Origin: a virus
IMG/VR virus record: IMGVR_UViG_3300025767_001998
Location: 1-29,936 of that record
Length of the DNA: 29,936 nucleotides
Strand: one strand, 5' to 3'
The translations under genes were made by a program, and so were the position numbers. Below, piece by piece: positions 7,262-15,477 of the stretch; within the stretch, counting starts at the first letter, position 1, and each line of letters begins with the position of its first letter. A model generated the notes under the pieces. That model saw only the letters and a list, made by a program, of their open reading frames with translations. It did not search any database and was not told the DNA's origin.

Positions 7262-9007
7262 ATGGGACATTTGTTAAATTCAGGTGAAGTCGGAAACATC
7301 GGACTAGAGCACCTAAAGCAAATCAGATCTAAAACTATTTCTAAGTGGAACCAATTAGGTTTCCTTGAAGGGTTAAAAGGTCACGTAAAAGAGAACATCG
7401 CACAATTGTACGAAAACCAAGCGTCTTCTTTACTTAATGAGTCAACTTCGGCTGATTCATCAGGTTCATTCGAGACAGTGGTATTCCCAATTGTACGAAG
7501 AGTATTCTCTAAATTATTGGCTAACGATATCGTATCGGTACAAGCGATGAACATGCCAATCGGAAAATTATTCTTCTTTGTACCTAAAACATCTGACGGA
7601 CAATTCGCACTTAATGGTAAAAATGAAACTACTAATGGTTCACTTCCAGAATGTGTTATTTCAGGATGTGGAACAACAGTAACTGACTATAGAGCAAAAA
7701 ATCTTTACGATTTATTCTATAATGATGGATTGTATGACGCATCTAAAGGTAAAGCTACTATTAGTAATGGTGGTTTAGTAGGTAAAACATTAAACAGTAA
7801 TGGTGAAACTGTAGATACTGCATTCGCTAGCCAACCATTGGCGGCGGATGGTTCATTTAGAAGCCTTAAAGCTTGTGTTACTGGATTCACATCACTAGGT
7901 GCTGGTAAACTTACTGGTCCTGATGGAAACGAAATGGATACAGAAGAATTTTTAGCTTCTTTGACAGTTACTTCAGATGATGCAATTGTAGATGCAGATG
8001 ATAATGAAATTATCGCTGCAGGTGGTGCAGTACCATTCAGATTAGTATCACAAAAATACGGAAGACAAATCGCTTCTTATGATGATATCTGTGACGCTAA
8101 TGGTTGTGTCTTAGTTGAGTTAGACTTAACACATCCAGCATGTATCGATTGTTCTTCTGCAAACTTTGATGGGTATGTAGGTGCTTCTTCAGCATCAACA
8201 TTTACAGGACTTTCAGTTTCTTGGATGACATATGCATCATTAGAATTCGCAACTGAAATGGGAGAAGTATCTTTCGAACTAGATGAGGTTGTTGTTTCTG
8301 TTACAGAAAGAAAACTAAGAGCTACTTGGTCACCAGAATTAGCGCAAGACGTTAGTGCGTTCCATAACATTGATGCAGAAGCAGAACTTACGGCATTATT
8401 GTCTGAGCAAGTTGCAGCGGAAATCGATAGAGAGATCCTAAGAGACTTGAGAAAAGGTTCAGCTTGGCAATTGAGATGGGATTACAACGGATGGAAGAGA
8501 GCTAACAATGGTGGTGGTTTCAACGCTTACACTCAAAAAGAGTGGAATCAAACGTTGATTACTAAAATCAATCAAATCTCTGCACAAATCCATAAATCTA
8601 CTCTAAGAGGTGGTGCTAACTTCATCGTTGTTTCGTCTGAAGTTTCTGCTATCTTTGATGACTTAGAATACTTCCACGTATCTAACGCATCTCCAGAGCA
8701 AGATCAATACAATATGGGTATTGAGAAAATTGGTTCATTAGGTGGACGTTATACTGTATATCGTGATCCATATGCACCAGCTAACTCAATCATCATTGGA
8801 CACAAAGGAAAATCATTGTTGGATACTGGGTACATTTACGCACCTTACGTACCTCTACAATTGACACCTACGTTACAAAACCCATTCAACTTCGCACCAA
8901 CGAAGGGTATCATGACTAGATACGCTAAGAAAATGGTTAACAACCGTTTCTATGGTGTGGTTACAGTTGACGGAGTTCAAACATTCGATGTAAACGAATT
9001 GAGATAA
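7262..9007 (+). CDS. 23: Major capsid protein precursor (T4 gp23-like)
   Basis: Forms the hexamers of the head (HK97 fold). It has 581 residues, against 521 in T4 gp23. Typical gp23 sequence occurs at about residues 355-395 (SPELAQDVSAFHNIDAEAEL, followed by EIDREILRDLRKG) and later in NFIVVSSEVSAIFDDLEYF. The N-terminal 60 residues are a charged helical propeptide ending LLNE-STSADSSG, so cleavage after Glu60 is predicted, close to the Glu65 site in T4. An insertion around residues 125-310 is rich in Gly, Ser and Asp and contains several Cys residues (ECVISGC, DICDANGC, ACIDC). No promoter element is seen in the 38-nt gap before it, only an A-rich leader without G, so it is probably co-transcribed with the scaffold. 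Confidence 0.95.
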   Translation: MGHLLNSGEVGNIGLEHLKQIRSKTISKWNQLGFLEGLKGHVKENIAQLYENQASSLLNESTSADSSGSFETVVFPIVRRVFSKLLANDIVSVQAMNMPIGKLFFFVPKTSDGQFALNGKNETTNGSLPECVISGCGTTVTDYRAKNLYDLFYNDGLYDASKGKATISNGGLVGKTLNSNGETVDTAFASQPLAADGSFRSLKACVTGFTSLGAGKLTGPDGNEMDTEEFLASLTVTSDDAIVDADDNEIIAAGGAVPFRLVSQKYGRQIASYDDICDANGCVLVELDLTHPACIDCSSANFDGYVGASSASTFTGLSVSWMTYASLEFATEMGEVSFELDEVVVSVTERKLRATWSPELAQDVSAFHNIDAEAELTALLSEQVAAEIDREILRDLRKGSAWQLRWDYNGWKRANNGGGFNAYTQKEWNQTLITKINQISAQIHKSTLRGGANFIVVSSEVSAIFDDLEYFHVSNASPEQDQYNMGIEKIGSLGGRYTVYRDPYAPANSIIIGHKGKSLLDTGYIYAPYVPLQLTPTLQNPFNFAPTKGIMTRYAKKMVNNRFYGVVTVDGVQTFDVNELR

Positions 9008-9027
9008 TCAATTTAAAGATTGAATAT

Positions 9028-9057
9028 AAAAAGGGTAGATTTTTCTACCCTTTTTTT
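9028..9057 (+). terminator. Rho-independent terminator after capsid gene
   Basis: GGGTAGA (9033-9039) pairs with TCTACCC (9044-9050) around TTTT, flanked by five A before and seven T after. It lies 20 nt past the capsid stop and would end the head transcript. The A-tract also gives some terminator character in the opposite direction. Confidence 0.88.
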
Positions 9058-9067
9058 GTTTTATGAC

Positions 9068-9077
9068 ATATTTATTA
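9068..9077 (+). promoter_or_regulatory. Candidate late-promoter element
   Basis: ATATTTATTA, preceded by GAC, lies 17 nt before the ATG at 9095 and just past the capsid terminator, so a new transcript is expected to begin here. Confidence 0.42.
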
Positions 9078-9094
9078 TTATATTAGCAACGAAT

Positions 9095-9958
9095 ATGAGA
9101 ATCAAAAAGAAACACGTATTATTAGAGTCTTTATTAATAGATGTCACAACAGAATTTGATGCAACTGAAAAAAGAATATTTAAGATGTTGTATAATCATT
9201 ATGGTGACCCAATGAAAAATGATGAGGAAGGTAAGAAACCATTCAATCAATGGGGTGTGGCGGCATGGTTAATAGAGAGTTTAGAAATTCCATATGATAT
9301 GGCATATGAATTAACAAAAACCTATTTTTGGAATTATAATAAACTTTTTAGTGAAGTCAGTTCTCTTAGGAAGAGGATACCTTCTGCAGAATTATTTAAT
9401 GAACATAGTAGAAAATTAACTAGTTTATTTAAAGATAATTTAACTAATGGTTCATATGGTGAAATAAAAATTAATTTTGATAGAGATACTGGTATAGAAG
9501 ATAAAAGAAATATCGCATTTTGGGATTCGTATTATGGTTTTTCACTATATTTACCTTTTAGTGTTAGAGATAATAATGGTAGATATGTGTATGGTGACGA
9601 TAGAGATGAAAGACAATTATTCATAGATGCGAAGTTTCATACATTAGATAAGGAAGGTAATATTGTTGATGGTTATATTAAGGATGAAGACTATAGTGAA
9701 AAAGTTGATAACGAAAAATTTAGAGTTGTCGTAAAATATACGTTAGGTGATATGAGGGATAGGAAAGGAAGTGATAGAGAAGTTAAACTAATGGAGTTTG
9801 ATGTACCATATCCTAAACCATTGTCTTTAAAAACATATACAGAGATGATAAACCTGATTTTAGGTGATGTCATTAAAAAGGTGGAATCTATTACATTCAA
9901 ACTACCTTCAGATTTAAAGGGGTTTGGTGAATCTAGTGGAGATTCTCAACTTGATTAA
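9095..9958 (+). CDS. Unknown protein downstream of capsid gene
   Basis: I do not recognise this 287-residue protein. The N-terminal half is helical and charged with several aromatic residues (NQWGVAAWLIESLEIPYDMAY). The second half looks strand-rich (AFWDSYYGFSLYLPFSVRD) and ends with SSGDSQLD. The frame can be read from a TTG at 9020, but that would run through the terminator; the ATG at 9095 behind a late-type element is preferred. T4 carries the vertex protein gene 24 after gene 23, but this product does not resemble gp24. Its last 26 bases overlap the 3' end of the convergent minus-strand gene. A late structural or assembly role is only a guess from location. Confidence 0.75.
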   Translation: MRIKKKHVLLESLLIDVTTEFDATEKRIFKMLYNHYGDPMKNDEEGKKPFNQWGVAAWLIESLEIPYDMAYELTKTYFWNYNKLFSEVSSLRKRIPSAELFNEHSRKLTSLFKDNLTNGSYGEIKINFDRDTGIEDKRNIAFWDSYYGFSLYLPFSVRDNNGRYVYGDDRDERQLFIDAKFHTLDKEGNIVDGYIKDEDYSEKVDNEKFRVVVKYTLGDMRDRKGSDREVKLMEFDVPYPKPLSLKTYTEMINLILGDVIKKVESITFKLPSDLKGFGESSGDSQLD

Positions 9959-11339
9959 CAATATTAAACTTTAATGTGTTTGTATACGTCTTAACTAACT
10001 GGTTAGACGTTAATTTAATATCTATATAATATTCATTAGGTATCATCCAAGAAGTATCTAATATGAAATAGTTTTTAAGGAATGATCTATTTACATCAGT
10101 CCAATCAATAACATTAACTTCAGTATTACCTTCTCTAATCCATAATCTATATTGTAATCCATCAATTACAGATGTTTCATTTACAGAATAAGGTATTCTG
10201 GCGTTAACAAACACTTTTCTTTGATCACCTCTCTTTATTTTTTCATCTCTTCTAATACCACTTAAATTAACTGTGTATTCTATAGGTAAAGATTCTGAAT
10301 CACCAAAGTTATAATATTCTGTATCATCTTTAATTTCAAATTGTAGAGTAACATCTGGACGATTAATTCCGTTTATTACAATATCTGACCAAGTATCTGT
10401 AAATATTGTACAATCTGAAGATGTGATAGGCACAAATAATTCTATATAATATACACCTTTAGTTTGTTGTACTACATCATTACTAGTAAATGAGGAGAAT
10501 ATTACACCATTACCATCATTAACCACTACAGATGGTTTAGAATCTAAATTAGTGGGTTCTCCACCTAGATTAGTGTATAAGTATAGTCTATTAGTCTTTC
10601 CTCTGTAAAAGTTCTTCCTGTCGTCTCTAATAGGGTTATTATAAGATGTTTCTACAAATGGTTCATAGTATGTTTGTGTATGTCTCGTAAAGAACCCAAC
10701 ATATTGTGATGGTACAACTTCTTTGGTTTCCAAATCTCTTTCAAACGCAATACCATAACCATAGTTTGTTGTCCCTCCAGTAATTAAACTATTTACTTCA
10801 TCAGTAATATCCATTTCGATATTTTCATTACCTTTATCAAAATGTTGTGTTGTTACTGTAATACCTGAAGGTGATCCCGAATAAACACCTGATTCATCCC
10901 AAAAATCGGTGGTAGTTGCATTAATCCAATTACTCGCAGATTCTACAAATGTAATATCATCACTAGGGTGTATTCCTGTGAATTGTTGATAATCGTATCC
11001 ACAACCTTCATCCCATAATTTATTAACTCTAAATAAAACTAAATCAAAAGAAGAGGTTCTTTGTTTACCATCTAATAATTTTTGTGCCTGTAAATCTCTA
11101 TCGAAGAATGAACTATTTGTCATTCTTAAAGTATGTGTAACATTAGATAAATCACCTAATTCACCATGATTATATTTTTCTTGTAAATCTGAAACGTCAA
11201 AGTATAAAAGATGTCTTGTATAATCTTCTTGATTTTCTTTTCCACCATAATATAATTCTGCGATAGGGTTTCTACCTGTATTTATTAGGGTTCCGAATAT
11301 AATTGTATTATTTTTATCTATATAAGTTCTAGTTACCAT
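9933..11339 (-). CDS. Putative virion surface protein with DNRLRE-like N-terminal domain
   Basis: 468 residues, predicted mostly beta-strand. Residues 1-215 resemble DNRLRE-type beta-sandwich modules found in extracellular and adhesive proteins: HLLYFDVSDLQEKY, then KLWDEGCGYDY, SASNWINATT and MDITDEVNSLITGGTTNYG, in the expected order. The rest is strand-rich without recognised motifs; it could hold one or two further Ig-like modules ending LKFNIVNQ. No signal peptide is visible, fitting a virion component rather than a secreted protein. It is the last gene of the minus-strand structural block, next to the baseplate OB-fold gene, so a baseplate-attached or tail-fibre-like role is plausible. 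The domain match is by eye and moderate; the function is inferred. Confidence 0.6.
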   Translation of the reverse strand: MVTRTYIDKNNTIIFGTLINTGRNPIAELYYGGKENQEDYTRHLLYFDVSDLQEKYNHGELGDLSNVTHTLRMTNSSFFDRDLQAQKLLDGKQRTSSFDLVLFRVNKLWDEGCGYDYQQFTGIHPSDDITFVESASNWINATTTDFWDESGVYSGSPSGITVTTQHFDKGNENIEMDITDEVNSLITGGTTNYGYGIAFERDLETKEVVPSQYVGFFTRHTQTYYEPFVETSYNNPIRDDRKNFYRGKTNRLYLYTNLGGEPTNLDSKPSVVVNDGNGVIFSSFTSNDVVQQTKGVYYIELFVPITSSDCTIFTDTWSDIVINGINRPDVTLQFEIKDDTEYYNFGDSESLPIEYTVNLSGIRRDEKIKRGDQRKVFVNARIPYSVNETSVIDGLQYRLWIREGNTEVNVIDWTDVNRSFLKNYFILDTSWMIPNEYYIDIKLTSNQLVKTYTNTLKFNIVNQVENLH

Positions 11340-11349
11340 ACCTTTTTAT

Positions 11350-11359
11350 AAATAAATAT
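11350..11359 (-). promoter_or_regulatory. Candidate late-promoter element
   Basis: On the minus strand this reads ATATTTATTT followed by ATAAAAAGG, 10 nt before the ATG at 11339, almost identical to the element at 3610-3619 before the core-protein candidate. Confidence 0.42.
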
Positions 11360-11360
11360 C

Positions 11361-12668
11361 TTAATTACTATTAATGTTCTTATTTAATATCCTATTTAAG
11401 TCAAATCTTATGACATCAGTTGTTGTCGTACTCGGATCCGCAGGTAACCCATGATATGGGTGAACGTGTGAGATAACATATTTTTTAACTAATTCTAAAA
11501 ATTCTACTAATGTATCGCCATATACTAATGGATGTGCTTCTTTATTGATTTTCTCTTGTTCTTCATCAGTTATCAACCCTTTAGGGTCAGTTAAGTTAAA
11601 TGTGTGTTCACCATCATGACTAATTAAGTTTATTTTATTGGCAACAACATTAACCACACTACTTTTACTACCAGTATTTTTTTCTAACCTAACAGTCTTA
11701 ATTGTCTTTTTTGGTCCTGGAATAGGTGTACTGGTAAAAACAGATATGTTACCACTTACATTAGGTAAGGTATTTAGATAATCCTTTGCGGTAGATTTTA
11801 TTTTCCACTTTGTACCCTTATTTGCATCAACGAATGTTTTTACCGCAGTTAATGCTAAATCCCTAGATTGTGAACCCACAAAAGAACTCTCATCTTCAAA
11901 AGAAGTTTTAAGTGTGTTAGATTTAATATCGTAAACCCTAATAAATACTTCAGTTCTATTAATATCACTTTCTCTATATCTACTCTCTTCTAAATCACCC
12001 GATAAAATCGTACCACTATTAGTTATAGTATTTATTTCCACAATTAATAGCGTATCAGGTATTGGTATTATATTAGTTTGTACAACTTTATCTTCAATAA
12101 CTCTTTTTAATTTTTCGTTACCATATTTTAGTTGGATATACCCTAAATTTTTATCGTTATATTTCCTAGGATCACTTTCTAAGGTTTTACCAACCCTTAA
12201 CCACATTTCTCTATCTTTTTGTATGATATCAGTATTATATCTACCTTGTAATATAATATCTTCATCATCACCATAAGTTCCCGGTTCTACTTTAGGGTCA
12301 CTTAATTTTACATAACCATCAGGTAATATAGATAAGGCAGAATTATATTGTTCCCCATTTAAATTTGTTGGTTGTGTAATTAGTGGCCCAATCCAAAACC
12401 TAGTGTTTTTGAATGACGATGTTGGTGAGGAATCATTATATTCGTATTGAAACACAAATACACATTCACCTACTTTTGGTAACGTCACTAAGTACTTCGG
12501 TAATAGTGGTACGCAATCAATAAGATCTGAATCACCTTCAGTATCGATACCAGTAATCCTCACTTTTATTCTACCCGATTTAGTGTTATCAATAATCGAT
12601 CTTACCTCACCGACTTTAATTATTGGTATGGTATTGATATTAGTACTATCATTATAATAATTACCCAT
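11361..12668 (-). CDS. Baseplate hub/spike protein with gp5-type OB-fold, no lysozyme domain
   Basis: 435 residues. The N-terminus (about 17-78) has the pattern of the gp5/VgrG OB-fold: VGEVRSIIDNTKSGRIKVRI, then VPLLPKYLVTLPKVGECVFV, a barrel that seats the central spike in the baseplate hub. The middle is strand-rich and lacks the lysozyme domain present in T4 gp5. The C-terminal block around residues 381-411 (VYGDTLVEFLELVKKYVISH then VHPYHG) is a familiar ending in phage baseplate spike proteins. It starts with a TAATG overlap with the stop of the upstream small gene, so the two are translationally linked. A central-spike role is likely; a separate peptidoglycan hydrolase would have to come from elsewhere. 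Confidence 0.72.
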   Translation of the reverse strand: MGNYYNDSTNINTIPIIKVGEVRSIIDNTKSGRIKVRITGIDTEGDSDLIDCVPLLPKYLVTLPKVGECVFVFQYEYNDSSPTSSFKNTRFWIGPLITQPTNLNGEQYNSALSILPDGYVKLSDPKVEPGTYGDDEDIILQGRYNTDIIQKDREMWLRVGKTLESDPRKYNDKNLGYIQLKYGNEKLKRVIEDKVVQTNIIPIPDTLLIVEINTITNSGTILSGDLEESRYRESDINRTEVFIRVYDIKSNTLKTSFEDESSFVGSQSRDLALTAVKTFVDANKGTKWKIKSTAKDYLNTLPNVSGNISVFTSTPIPGPKKTIKTVRLEKNTGSKSSVVNVVANKINLISHDGEHTFNLTDPKGLITDEEQEKINKEAHPLVYGDTLVEFLELVKKYVISHVHPYHGLPADPSTTTTDVIRFDLNRILNKNINSN

Positions 12669-12859
12669 TATTCTTCTCCTTTATATCTTTTAGTTAAAAT
12701 AGTATTACCCAACAAATATTCGTTTTCAATCAACTCTAATTTTTCAGATAATGATATTATTTTTTCCTTAATACTTTTTTGTTGATATAATAATTCTTCT
12801 AATTGCATTTTTATTGATGCATTACTCATATTTTCCCAATCTATTGCATTATTTTTCAT
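12668..12859 (-). CDS. Small coiled-coil protein in baseplate block
   Basis: 63 residues starting at the ATG whose first base is 12859; the frame extends upstream only to a TTG that would overlap the preceding gene. The product is charged and likely one helix or coiled coil (heptad-like LEELLYQQKSIKEKIISLSE). Its stop overlaps the start of the baseplate OB-fold gene by one base (TAATG), and it begins 7 nt after the preceding gene ends, so it is part of a tight operon. Possibly a small assembly chaperone or baseplate component; the sequence alone does not say. Confidence 0.65.
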   Translation of the reverse strand: MKNNAIDWENMSNASIKMQLEELLYQQKSIKEKIISLSEKLELIENEYLLGNTILTKRYKGEE

Positions 12860-12866
12860 ACAAAAT

Positions 12867-13313
12867 CTATCTAGCAATACCAACTATTTTTGCGGAGTTA
12901 GTAGTTAAACCTTGAACTACTATTGGACCACCAGCATTACCACCTGTTGCAGTAACAGGTACACCTGGTGCCATAGCACCCTCGATCTTCATCTTAGTTA
13001 AAATCGCATTTGTTATTTCTTCAACACGGATCACTTCCATTTGTAACTCTATATTTCTAGCACCACTTGGAAGAGGCCCAATGTCAATACCTATTTCTTT
13101 TTTTCTTTCTATTATTTTAGAAGCAATATCGATTGCACTTAAACCTTCTCTAAATTGAGCACCTAATAATATTTCTTCTTTACTTATAGGTGTTAATCTA
13201 GAAGGGGTTTTAAATACCCTTTTTAGGATTCCTGCAATAATTGATAGACTACCTGCAATTCCTAAACCTTTTAATAAATCATTATTACTTCCTCCACATC
13301 CTTCAGACGACAT
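12867..13313 (-). CDS. Unknown small structural candidate, Gly/Ala-rich
   Basis: 148 residues, not recognised. The N-terminus is Gly/Ser-rich with a Cys (MSSEGCGGSN), followed by a hydrophobic stretch (GLGIAGSLSIIAGIL, about residues 16-30) next to basic residues, which might be a membrane-active or buried segment. The C-terminal third is Gly/Ala/Val-rich (GAMAPGVPVTATGGNAGGP). It lies in the same tight minus-strand operon as the baseplate OB-fold gene and is probably a virion or assembly protein; this is inferred from location only. Confidence 0.7.
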   Translation of the reverse strand: MSSEGCGGSNNDLLKGLGIAGSLSIIAGILKRVFKTPSRLTPISKEEILLGAQFREGLSAIDIASKIIERKKEIGIDIGPLPSGARNIELQMEVIRVEEITNAILTKMKIEGAMAPGVPVTATGGNAGGPIVVQGLTTNSAKIVGIAR

Positions 13314-13336
13314 AATTTTAATTTTATATATTGTTA

Positions 13337-15052
13337 TTAATCACAAAACCTATTTTTTCGATTAAACTGTAAATTAATATTGTTTAAAGCATCTAAGTTA
13401 ATTTTATCTGTAAATCCTCTAGCCGCATCAACCGCACCTTCGGTCTTACCTAATAATTCATTAACTCTTTCTAAATTTTCATTAATAAATCCCGGCAATA
13501 AACTTAATTTACTTTTAAAATAATTAATATTTTGTTCTTTTATTTTTTTTGTTATCGCACAAAGTGCTAAATCTCTAACCGCCTTCAATATCATAGGTAA
13601 TAAAAATTCATATATTAATTTCCTTAAAATACCAGCAATTAAACATCTGAGCACACATTCGTATTCTCTTAATATTCCTTTAATACTTACTTCAGTAACT
13701 GGTTTACCATTTACTAAATAATAAAATAAGTTTAACATAAGTAAATTTTTTGGTGATAACACTATTTTAGTTAATGATATTTGTAATGATTTTATAAAAT
13801 TAGCTAAAAATTCCCCTGAAGCACTGTCTTTATCTAAATTTTTAATATTCTGAACAGATTCTTCTATTAAAGTATCCACTGATTTAGTATAACTATTAAT
13901 TTTCTCTTGTAATGTAGAAGAATTTTCTAATAAATTATTTAAATTATTTAAAGTATCAAAAGATATCGTACTAGTTTCTTTATTGCAACATTTTTTAAAT
14001 TGTTTTACACCTGATTTTTTTTCTTTTACTTTTTGTTTTATATTTGCTTTTTGTTTTGTGTTAAAAGTGTAGAAACTTTCATCTAAAACTATTTCAGGAT
14101 TATCTATACCATTATCTAAATAATCGTCTATAGATTGTTCTAACTCAACTACTTTATTTAGACATTCATCGGGTAACTTAATCTTATTTGTTAGTGTCCC
14201 ATATAGTAAATCTACTACGTTTGGGATTACTTTTTTTACATCGAATAATGGTTGCTGACTATTAAAATAATCTGTTAATAACGTAATTAATGATTTATTA
14301 ACATAAGTATTGTTAACAACCCTAATATTAAAAACTCTAGGTTTTGGTTCTATATTCTGATATGGTACAGTGCCGTCATTTTGTGTAAATGCAATAGGAC
14401 TATTTTCATAATATCTAACCTCAAAAATCTCTCTACCATTGACAGGGTCTGACCATATTAATGGGTTTCCGTTTGCTTGTATAACTTCCCACAAAAATGC
14501 GTTAATATCATTAGATGATGTCCCATCATAAAATAACTTACCTACCTCAGTATTTGGGTCTGCCGCAAATAAACAACTTAAGTCTATTTTACTAAGTTCG
14601 ATATTAATACCCAACCCATCTACTCCAGTCCCAGGTATGGGTTGCCCATTTTGATCAAATGTAAAAGACGATGGTTGTATTTGAAACAACCACTCAGGTA
14701 TCTTAGGTTCTATTTTACAAGCATAACAATTTTTTATTGCGGAAACAAAATTTAAGGACAAGTCTTCAGATAATGGTTCTAATTCTTCGACCAACCATCG
14801 TATTAATTGCATTCGCATTTCATCGAAGTTAATTCCCGATACTAAAGCTAAAAGATCGGTTAAGATATCTATTACTTTTTGACTTAAATTTAAGTCAGGT
14901 ACTTCAGGAATTAAATTAGGCACACTTAAATCAGGTAAATTATTACATGTCGTAGTATTTAAAGATATTAACTCAAAAAGTTGGCGTTTAATATCAATAA
15001 TGATATCCTTTGGTTCGCATACAACATTTTTAAATTTTAAATTATCTCCCAT
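13337..15052 (-). CDS. Large unknown structural candidate in baseplate block
   Basis: 571 residues without a motif I recognise. The protein is helical, Leu/Ile/Asn-rich and contains many scattered Cys residues (for example CYAC, KKCC, CVLRC). A hydrophobic region at about 440-500 (LMLNLFYYLV, IAGILRKLIYEFLLPMIL) could be a buried helical core or membrane-interacting part. The C-terminus is amphipathic with Asn-rich sequence. It ends 24 nt before the Gly/Ala-rich protein gene and starts 6 nt after the gene upstream, so it belongs to the same operon. Length and neighbours suggest a baseplate or tail component. I cannot assign it to any T4 gene. Confidence 0.72.
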   Translation of the reverse strand: MGDNLKFKNVVCEPKDIIIDIKRQLFELISLNTTTCNNLPDLSVPNLIPEVPDLNLSQKVIDILTDLLALVSGINFDEMRMQLIRWLVEELEPLSEDLSLNFVSAIKNCYACKIEPKIPEWLFQIQPSSFTFDQNGQPIPGTGVDGLGINIELSKIDLSCLFAADPNTEVGKLFYDGTSSNDINAFLWEVIQANGNPLIWSDPVNGREIFEVRYYENSPIAFTQNDGTVPYQNIEPKPRVFNIRVVNNTYVNKSLITLLTDYFNSQQPLFDVKKVIPNVVDLLYGTLTNKIKLPDECLNKVVELEQSIDDYLDNGIDNPEIVLDESFYTFNTKQKANIKQKVKEKKSGVKQFKKCCNKETSTISFDTLNNLNNLLENSSTLQEKINSYTKSVDTLIEESVQNIKNLDKDSASGEFLANFIKSLQISLTKIVLSPKNLLMLNLFYYLVNGKPVTEVSIKGILREYECVLRCLIAGILRKLIYEFLLPMILKAVRDLALCAITKKIKEQNINYFKSKLSLLPGFINENLERVNELLGKTEGAVDAARGFTDKINLDALNNINLQFNRKNRFCD

Positions 15053-15058
15053 ATCTTT

Positions 15059-15439
15059 TTAATCTATGTCGTACTCAGTATTCTTATTGTTCGCCTTTTC
15101 TTTAAATAATTCTCTAAGTATATTTTTATCTTCTTCTGTTATACTATTATCAGTATTACTTTGTGTATCATCTGATTTAGTGCCTAATATTTGAGTCTGT
15201 AATTTTGCTAAGGCAATTTTTTTATCTACAGTACTTTCTAAAATTTTAATAGTTTCATTGTTGACTTTACCTATTTGGTATTCATCGTTGGTATCCTCTA
15301 TCTCCGCCCTCGTTTTTCTTTCATTTAATTCCTTACGAGCATTATTCATAATGTTATTACAATCATTATAAATTTCTTGCATTAATTCTTGAAGACTATT
15401 TTTATCTAAATTTATTTTAGTTTTTTTAGGTCTAGCCAT
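15059..15439 (-). CDS. Unknown 126-residue charged protein
   Basis: The N-terminus is basic (MARPKKTKINLDKN), followed by charged helix of coiled-coil character and a Ser/Asp/Asn-rich acidic C-terminal part. The basic head followed by a helical body would suit nucleic-acid or chaperone-type binding, but nothing specific is recognisable. It is the first gene of the minus-strand baseplate block after the sigma factor gene: a late-type element lies 13 nt before its ATG, and only 6 nt separate it from the next gene. Confidence 0.7.
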   Translation of the reverse strand: MARPKKTKINLDKNSLQELMQEIYNDCNNIMNNARKELNERKTRAEIEDTNDEYQIGKVNNETIKILESTVDKKIALAKLQTQILGTKSDDTQSNTDNSITEEDKNILRELFKEKANNKNTEYDID

Positions 15440-15452
15440 AACATGTGTTTTA

Positions 15453-15462
15453 TTATAAATAT
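15453..15462 (-). promoter_or_regulatory. Candidate late-promoter element for baseplate operon
   Basis: On the minus strand, ATATTTATAA preceded by G lies 13 nt before the ATG at 15439, in the only sizeable gap (38 nt) between the sigma factor gene and the five-gene baseplate run. Confidence 0.42.
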
Positions 15463-15477
15463 CTTTTCTTTATTTTT

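Noticed and set aside
9020-9094. TTG start extending the gene at 9095 upstream
   Set aside because: The extension would translate the capsid terminator hairpin and the late-type promoter element; the ATG at 9095 has the normal spacing.
12860-12883. TTG start for the small coiled-coil gene
   Set aside because: It would overlap the upstream gene, and an ATG with a 7-nt intergenic gap exists at 12859.
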